Source: Nectonema munidae
Taxonomy: Eukaryota; Nematomorpha; Nectonematoida; Nectonematidae
Direction: 5' to 3'
DNA length: 64,000 nt
Assembly (NCBI GenBank): GCA_030549495.1
Contig: JAUIRK010001036.1
Coordinates: 406,001 to 470,000 of the forward strand
Shown: positions 63,701 to 64,000 of the stretch, in pieces
Position numbering within the stretch: the stretch's first letter is position 1
Layout of the letters: every line of letters begins with the position of its first letter
Translations under genes and position numbers: made by a program
The notes under the pieces: model-generated
Told to the model about the DNA's origin: nothing
The model's database searches: none
Seen by the model: only the letters and a program-made list of their open reading frames with translations

Positions 63701-64000
63701 CATTGATTATAAAATTTTAAAATCAAAAAATATATTTTTCACTTATAAATCATTTTAATTCACTAATTGATTTAGCTGTCCTGAAAAAATATTAAGTTGG
63801 TTATTTGATCGTGTACTAAGTTAGTATGAAGCAATTGATCAAATACTAACATCTGATTTTTGATCAATTTAGAAGTATTCGCCTCATGTTTACAGCATTT
63901 TCTTTAACTGATCCAAAATACTTCTCATTTTCATTTCAATATATTTTTTGAATTAAATGATTTTTCATAAACTTTTTTCCAGAATCTGCTAGGAGTGAGT
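25822..64000 (+). CDS. DHX30: DHX30-like DExH-box RNA helicase (partial gene, 13 exons)
   Basis: Exons: 25822-26127, 32680-32868, 34452-34665, 36756-36877, 40380-40767, 43700-43841, 44820-44959, 50121-50321, 50906-51082, 53046-53221, 55531-55736, 59533-59907 and 63983 onward. All introns are GT-AG and the frame is kept at all 12 junctions, giving about 884 codons without a stop. Order of parts: dsRBD end, motif [10 protein letters not shown], Ia [52 protein letters not shown], then the winged-helix and ratchet region. Human DHX30 is the closest family member I can recall (SGLAKEVR versus [16 protein letters not shown] versus CPVIKVPG). DHX30 binds RNA and supports mitochondrial ribosome assembly. 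That role is family knowledge, not seen here. The 5' exons (start codon, any targeting signal, first dsRBD) and the 3' end are missing. DHX9 or DHX36 are less likely. Confidence 0.9.
27340..29480. repeat. Large degenerate repeat, copy 2
   Basis: This is the direct-orientation relative of 8040-9790. It shares the ACAAAAAGTTTTCCACC, CAAAGGAAAAAATTGG and GATCACGTGTTATCATTTCA phrases. From about 28430 it carries arrays of GTAAACCG, AAAAATGA(G/C) and GATTT(G/A)GTATAAAA units. Open frames at 27360-27596 and 28813-29025 are chance products. Confidence 0.65.
29868..30785 (-). mobile_element. hAT transposase remnant with internal deletion
   Basis: From right to left the minus strand reads [16 protein letters not shown] and [14 protein letters not shown] (a C..C...H zinc finger with the usual H-rich end). 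Next come [15 protein letters not shown] and [15 protein letters not shown]. The text then jumps within a few residues from [13 protein letters not shown] to the [15 protein letters not shown] block. [20 protein letters not shown] and [16 protein letters not shown] follow. In intact relatives the first catalytic Asp region lies between those blocks, so this copy has lost that segment. A stop after VKHSK and a frameshift at about 30360 are also seen. The end at 29868 is another short open piece. Confidence 0.8.
31346..31860 (+). mobile_element. hAT N-terminal fragment with zinc finger
   Basis: The first frame reads [17 protein letters not shown] then [20 protein letters not shown], a C..C type finger with the H-G-x-x-D-I tail of ZNF862/KIAA1586-like hAT proteins. 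After a shift it reads [20 protein letters not shown] and [17 protein letters not shown], also typical, then RTKSTHII. The catalytic core is absent. It starts about 560 bp from the start of the minus-strand hAT remnant and runs away from it. Confidence 0.7.
32680..32868 (+). CDS. DHX30: DHX30-like exon b: linker after dsRBD
   Basis: The acceptor is CTTTTTCAG and the donor GTAAGC, entering and leaving in phase 1. It reads [19 protein letters not shown] and then a charged stretch, [18 protein letters not shown] and [14 protein letters not shown]. That stretch is probably helical and separates the dsRBD from the helicase core. Its sequence is not conserved with vertebrate DHX30. Confidence 0.8.
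33119..33330. repeat. A/T-only tract
   Basis: About 210 bp consists almost only of A and T, with short TTAATTAA-type palindromes. It lies in the intron after exon b. Confidence 0.8.
33346..33660 (+). repeat. Foldback-type repeat fragment (relative of 57905-58466)
   Basis: The phrases CATCTCCAACCTGTATACTACGATGG, TCTATTCCATGTACAAATGA and TGCTAGATGTAAGATTTGAT occur in the same order as in the left arm at 57905-58262, as do CATTCGGGGAGAC blocks. The second half repeats the block. The 90-codon open frame over it is incidental. Confidence 0.8.
33765..33882. repeat. Imperfect hairpin about 118 bp
   Basis: ATATATCGTTAGCTCCCGTT near the left end pairs with AAGGGGAGCCAACGATATAT at the right. The left arm continues with TTAGTTTCCTATATGCATGA, which recurs in diverged form at about 52685, so this belongs to a dispersed family. 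Confidence 0.7.
34041..34203. mobile_element. Short MITE with terminal inverted repeats
   Basis: The ends TTAGGGGTCGTTCACAAATT and, inverted, TAAGGGATCGTTCACAAATG are imperfect inverted repeats, bounding about 163 bp rich in AGGGGG. The GGGGTCGTTCACAAATTAC type end is common among invertebrate MITEs. The superfamily is not assigned. Confidence 0.7.
34301..34383. repeat. 41-bp tandem duplication
   Basis: Two copies of CAAGTTGTCTCCC(T/C)GGAGGT with TTGCCA lie 41 bp apart, just upstream of exon c. Confidence 0.85.
34452..34665 (+). CDS. DHX30: DHX30-like exon c: pre-helicase segment
   Basis: The acceptor is TATATTTTTAG and the donor GTTTGA. The exon reads [20 protein letters not shown] and then ETLSINAYK, which matches the PITGKPYVP...LPVDPHRD segment of human DHX30. 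That segment leads into the first RecA domain. It joins exon d as [15 protein letters not shown]. Confidence 0.85.
35250..35358. repeat. (GT)n microsatellite
   Basis: About 50 GT units are interrupted by a few AT steps. The open frames over it on both strands (His-Thr or Cys-Val runs) are not genes. Confidence 0.97.
36756..36877 (+). CDS. DHX30: DHX30-like exon d: helicase motif I
   Basis: The acceptor is TTTGCTTTAG and the donor GTATGA. It reads [16 protein letters not shown] then [18 protein letters not shown], which contains the Walker A loop (GGTGCGKS) that binds nucleotide phosphate. Phase links it to exon e as [16 protein letters not shown]. Confidence 0.95.
36878..40379 (+). other. 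Intron after exon d (3.5 kb)
   Basis: The main content is the Tigger element at 37657-39454, inserted antisense to the helicase gene. The flanks are AT-rich and hold nothing else recognised. Confidence 0.75.
37657..39454 (-). mobile_element. Tigger-like (pogo) DNA transposon, both ends present
   Basis: CAGTCAAACC at the left and GTTTGACTG at the right are terminal inverted repeats next to a TA on each side, as expected for Tc1/mariner-pogo. The minus-strand ORF 38168-38944 gives the DDE part: [44 protein letters not shown] (second Asp), [19 protein letters not shown] (third Asp) and KLKFRKRQL. Upstream, in another frame, [19 protein letters not shown] is the segment after the DNA-binding domain. 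The first catalytic block (NADET/MDET) and the HTH domain are missing, so there is a deletion plus a frameshift at about 38940. At 1.8 kb it is shorter than intact Tigger elements (about 2.4 kb). Confidence 0.92.
40380..40767 (+). CDS. DHX30: DHX30-like exon e: motifs Ia, Ib, II, III
   Basis: The acceptor is CGCTTTTAAG and the donor GTACGT. It reads [20 protein letters not shown] (Ia), [12 protein letters not shown] (Ib region), [13 protein letters not shown] (II) and [12 protein letters not shown] (III). Motif II is DEVH, as in human DHX30. The residue that is normally Arg two positions on (DEVHER) is His here. The exon is less A/T-rich than its flanks, which supports long selection on it. 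Confidence 0.97.
40768..43699 (+). other. Intron after exon e (2.9 kb)
   Basis: Apart from the Jerky/Tigger fragment at 42640-42960 it is very AT-rich and holds no supported gene. The long open frame at 42976-43449 is hydrophobic low-complexity sequence. Confidence 0.7.
42640..42960 (-). mobile_element. Jerky/Tigger-type transposase fragment
   Basis: The minus strand reads [20 protein letters not shown] then [13 protein letters not shown], a stop, and TLASAAEKL. The order (R)LSADTSA...F...YNADETGLFW..L..(R)TLAS..E is typical of Jerky-like pogo transposases around the first catalytic Asp. The DNA-binding part and the rest of the DDE domain are absent. Confidence 0.7.
43700..43841 (+). CDS. 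DHX30: DHX30-like exon f: between motifs III and IV
   Basis: The acceptor is AAAATTTAG. The donor GTAAAT was chosen because it keeps phase 0 into exon g. The exon reads [20 protein letters not shown] and [20 protein letters not shown]. Human DHX30 has [21 protein letters not shown] at this place, one of the best family-level matches in the gene. It ends GFKALKGS. Confidence 0.93.
44820..44959 (+). CDS. DHX30: DHX30-like exon g: motif IV
   Basis: The acceptor is TTCTTTCAG. The donor GTTAGA leaves phase 2, completed by T of exon h (EIK-N-YPSL). It reads [20 protein letters not shown] and [20 protein letters not shown], the start of the second RecA domain. The human counterpart is GGILCFLPGWQEIKGVQ. 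Confidence 0.93.
46371..46791 (-). mobile_element. Two tandem copies of a tRNA-derived SINE
   Basis: The 196-bp block starting ATTCCAGACCCGTCGATAGG recurs at 46371 and 46589, a period of 218 bp, with very few differences. In the right copy the minus strand shows box A (TGGTGATCCAGTGG, 46770-46783) and box B (AAGTTCGAGCC, 46721-46731). The left copy has box B but its box A is disturbed where the spacer joins. High identity implies a recent duplication or two recent insertions. Confidence 0.75.
47018..47165 (+). mobile_element. tRNA-like SINE with two B boxes
   Basis: TTTAGTGGTAGCTCAAGG resembles box A. GGTTCGAATC (47053) and GGGTTCGAATCC (47087) both match box B. The body continues with ACTCGATACAAGCGGTGCAT and ACATGGTACCTTTGTAGG. 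Two B boxes 34 bp apart suggest a small internal duplication. Confidence 0.55.
47330..48960 (-). mobile_element. Remnant of an unassigned transposase-like family
   Basis: Minus-strand blocks in order are [20 protein letters not shown] and [20 protein letters not shown]. Next come [35 protein letters not shown] and [28 protein letters not shown] then leads to [19 protein letters not shown] and [14 protein letters not shown], and finally [17 protein letters not shown]. The CRHHI.E block resembles the C..H motif that follows the second acidic residue in several DDE superfamilies. I recall similar multi-copy uncharacterised proteins in arthropods and cnidarians but cannot name the superfamily. 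Many stops and shifts show it is dead. The last block joins only after frameshifts. Confidence 0.6.
50121..50321 (+). CDS. DHX30: DHX30-like exon h: motif V
   Basis: The acceptor is TTTTTAATCAG and the donor GTATGA. It reads [20 protein letters not shown], then [20 protein letters not shown] and [12 protein letters not shown]. Human DHX30 has [22 protein letters not shown] then VVDSGLHKEER. SGL.KE.R favours DHX30 over DHX9 (DSCKQK). Confidence 0.97.
50906..51082 (+). CDS. DHX30: DHX30-like exon i: motif VI
   Basis: The acceptor TTTTACAG was chosen over TGTAG five bases on because it alone keeps phase ([10 protein letters not shown]). The donor is GTAAAT. It reads [20 protein letters not shown], then [17 protein letters not shown] and [14 protein letters not shown] is motif VI with the arginine finger. 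Confidence 0.96.
51083..53045 (+). other. Intron after exon i (2.0 kb)
   Basis: It contains diverged copies of the GTAAACC/AAACTGAGTCCATAAATT unit near 51600-51800 and of the hairpin/foldback families at 52670-52930. No gene was seen. Confidence 0.6.
52670..52930. repeat. Diverged copy of hairpin/foldback repeat families
   Basis: CCCATTACTTTCAGTTTCCT and AATGCATAATTTGATAAAAA match 33776-33822. AAATCTTACTTCTATCAAAATATGAACA and GTAGTATACAGGTTGGGAAT match the right arm at 58265-58466, but with decay. Confidence 0.65.
53046..53221 (+). CDS. DHX30: DHX30-like exon j: winged-helix start
   Basis: The acceptor is TTTCTCAAAG and the donor GTAAAC. It reads [16 protein letters not shown], then [20 protein letters not shown] and [12 protein letters not shown]. 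This matches TPLENLVLQAKI...SPNIKAVDEAV...LDQREYLTTLG of human DHX30 block by block. Confidence 0.95.
53222..55530 (+). other. Intron after exon j (2.3 kb)
   Basis: The notable content is the 35-bp poly-G tract at 54698. No gene or clear element was recognised. CAGGAGCCGATCTAG just downstream of the tract may be a decayed element end. Confidence 0.6.
54698..54732. repeat. Poly-G tract, 35 bp
   Basis: An uninterrupted run of 35 G on the sense strand of the helicase intron is the longest in the window and has strong G-quadruplex potential. Confidence 0.95.
55531..55736 (+). CDS. DHX30: DHX30-like exon k: ratchet region
   Basis: The acceptor is CATTTCAAAG and the donor GTAGCA, leaving phase 0. 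It reads [40 protein letters not shown] and [16 protein letters not shown]. The human counterpart has ISTDPRLAKAIVLAAIF, SCLTRDPF and LLSHDSGSDHLAF. Confidence 0.95.
56180..57870 (+). mobile_element. LINE remnant (Jockey/CR1-like), split by repeat R1
   Basis: The + strand reads [51 protein letters not shown] and [34 protein letters not shown] then completes the run. This is the reverse-transcriptase finger and palm order K.LGPD..., WK...IP.PK, YRPISLL, G.PQGS..SP.LF. Beyond the R1 insertion (56788-57330) it resumes with the C-terminal part, [20 protein letters not shown] then [18 protein letters not shown]. The YADD core and much of the thumb are missing. The element is C-rich and G-poor, unlike its surroundings. 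Stops and frameshifts occur throughout. Confidence 0.8.
56788..57330 (-). repeat. Dispersed repeat R1, copy 2, inserted in the LINE
   Basis: This is the inverted partner of 10392-10926. It starts at CATTGGAGAAATTTTC and ends in AAAATTATT then 22 G (57297-57318) and AAGGTCATT. The purine-rich middle (GAGAGAAGAGAGCTGAATGA) is longer than in copy 1, and the duplicated CCGCATGGTGCCC phrase of copy 1 occurs once. Confidence 0.85.
57905..58466. mobile_element. Foldback element with long inverted arms
   Basis: The left arm has five 28-bp type units (CATCTCCAACCTGTATACTA plus CGATGATT) followed by the TCTATTCCATGTACAAATGA, TGCTAGATGTAAGATTTGAT and CATTCGGGGAGAC blocks. The right arm (58265-58466) is the inverted complement in reverse order, ending ACAGGTTGGAGATGA. 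Subterminal unit arrays plus large inverted arms are the layout of foldback transposons. There is no coding capacity. Confidence 0.85.
58735..58840 (+). mobile_element. 3' end of a retroposon with (CAA)-type tail
   Basis: The phrase CCACTGGTATGGTGGTAACA, then AGATATCTACCAGTGGAGGC and CTAACAACGACAACAACAA, looks like a retroposon 3' end. The two TACCA(G)TGG phrases can pair as a hairpin before the tail. Confidence 0.5.
59533..59907 (+). CDS. DHX30: DHX30-like exon l: helicase-associated region with insert
   Basis: The acceptor is AAATTTTTAG. The donor GTAAGG at 59908 gives phase 0 into exon m. It starts [15 protein letters not shown], matching the LAFVRAVAGWEEVLRW segment. After [10 protein letters not shown] there are about 35 residues ([18 protein letters not shown] and on) without a human counterpart. 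[20 protein letters not shown] then resembles ENLLYAPSLRFIHGLIKQF. The reading frame stays open to 60075, so a later donor such as GTAAGA at about 60021 cannot be excluded. Confidence 0.8.
60690..61050 (+). mobile_element. MULE transposase fragment
   Basis: The + strand reads [20 protein letters not shown] then [40 protein letters not shown] and VPL. These correspond to the FHF.Q...R..Q..GL...Y......K..M..ALAF.P part of MULE transposases. After a shift, [12 protein letters not shown] is the following block (L.YFE.TYIG). Two stops or shifts are visible. It is a separate piece from the MULE at 1-1175 and in opposite orientation. Confidence 0.7.
61163..62850 (-). mobile_element. 5'-truncated LINE (CR1/Jockey-like) with (TTC)n tail
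   Basis: The minus strand reads [74 protein letters not shown] and [12 protein letters not shown] frameshift at about 62355 follows, then [14 protein letters not shown] (catalytic YADD) and [13 protein letters not shown]. After further breaks come [20 protein letters not shown] and [20 protein letters not shown]. These are the reverse-transcriptase blocks in order, to the C-terminus. The element ends in an (TTC)n run (GAA on the + strand, 61167-61190). That run marks the 3' end, and the start near 62850 is a 5' truncation. Among the transposon copies here this one looks relatively young. Confidence 0.9.
63983..64000 (+). CDS. DHX30: DHX30-like exon m (start only)
   Basis: After ACTTTTTTCCAG the frame NLLGVS is open in phase 0 with exon l. 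The window ends after six codons, so the exon call rests on the acceptor, phase and position only. It may correspond to the LVKGVLMAGLYPN part of the family. Confidence 0.5.

Larger units (their letters stand above)
59908..63982 (+). other. Intron after exon l (4.1 kb)
   Basis: It contains a repeat shared with the intron after exon f (about 59940-60440), a MULE fragment (60690-61050) and a LINE on the minus strand (61163-62850). The open frame at 62994-63272 (minus) is unassigned. Confidence 0.7.

Overview
The window is eukaryotic: about 70% A+T by eye, with multi-exon GT-AG genes, long introns and a dense layer of interspersed repeats. Coding content and repeat types fit a metazoan, most likely an invertebrate such as an arthropod. 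A parasitic copepod is one guess, from the transposon mix and composition, but nothing seen proves it.

Only one host gene is recognisable: a DExH-box RNA helicase of the DHX30 type on the + strand. It is read here as 13 exons from 25822 to beyond the right edge. Every junction is GT-AG and keeps phase. The joined product runs from the end of a double-stranded-RNA-binding domain through all helicase motifs into the helicase-associated region. The 5' exons were not found and the 3' end lies outside the window.

Everything else is mobile or repetitive DNA. Region 1-7 kb: a MULE transposase, a hAT fragment of the GTF2IRD2/ZBED type and an intron-bearing hAT transposase, all on the minus strand. 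Region 7-10 kb: degenerate tandem repeats, part of a roughly 2 kb repeat that recurs at 27.3-29.5 kb. Region 10-15 kb: a repeat ending in poly-C, a composite repeat holding a SINE and a MULE-like MITE (second copy at 21.3-22.8 kb), a 39-bp minisatellite and a 110-bp satellite split by a hAT-like MITE. Region 16-25 kb: a pogo-like transposase, a LINE remnant and a hAT on the + strand. Region 26-64 kb: the introns of the helicase gene, which hold hAT pieces, a Tigger element with both ends, tRNA-derived SINEs, an unassigned transposase-like family, two LINEs, a MULE fragment and a foldback element.

No functional tRNA or rRNA gene, CRISPR array or operon was seen, and no LTR element or virus-like copy was recognised. 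Transposon ORFs are broken almost everywhere, so the window reads as one large slow-evolving helicase gene embedded in old transposon debris. Several repeats share ends beginning CAG and rich in G, next to long poly-G tracts, which is the most consistent unexplained pattern.
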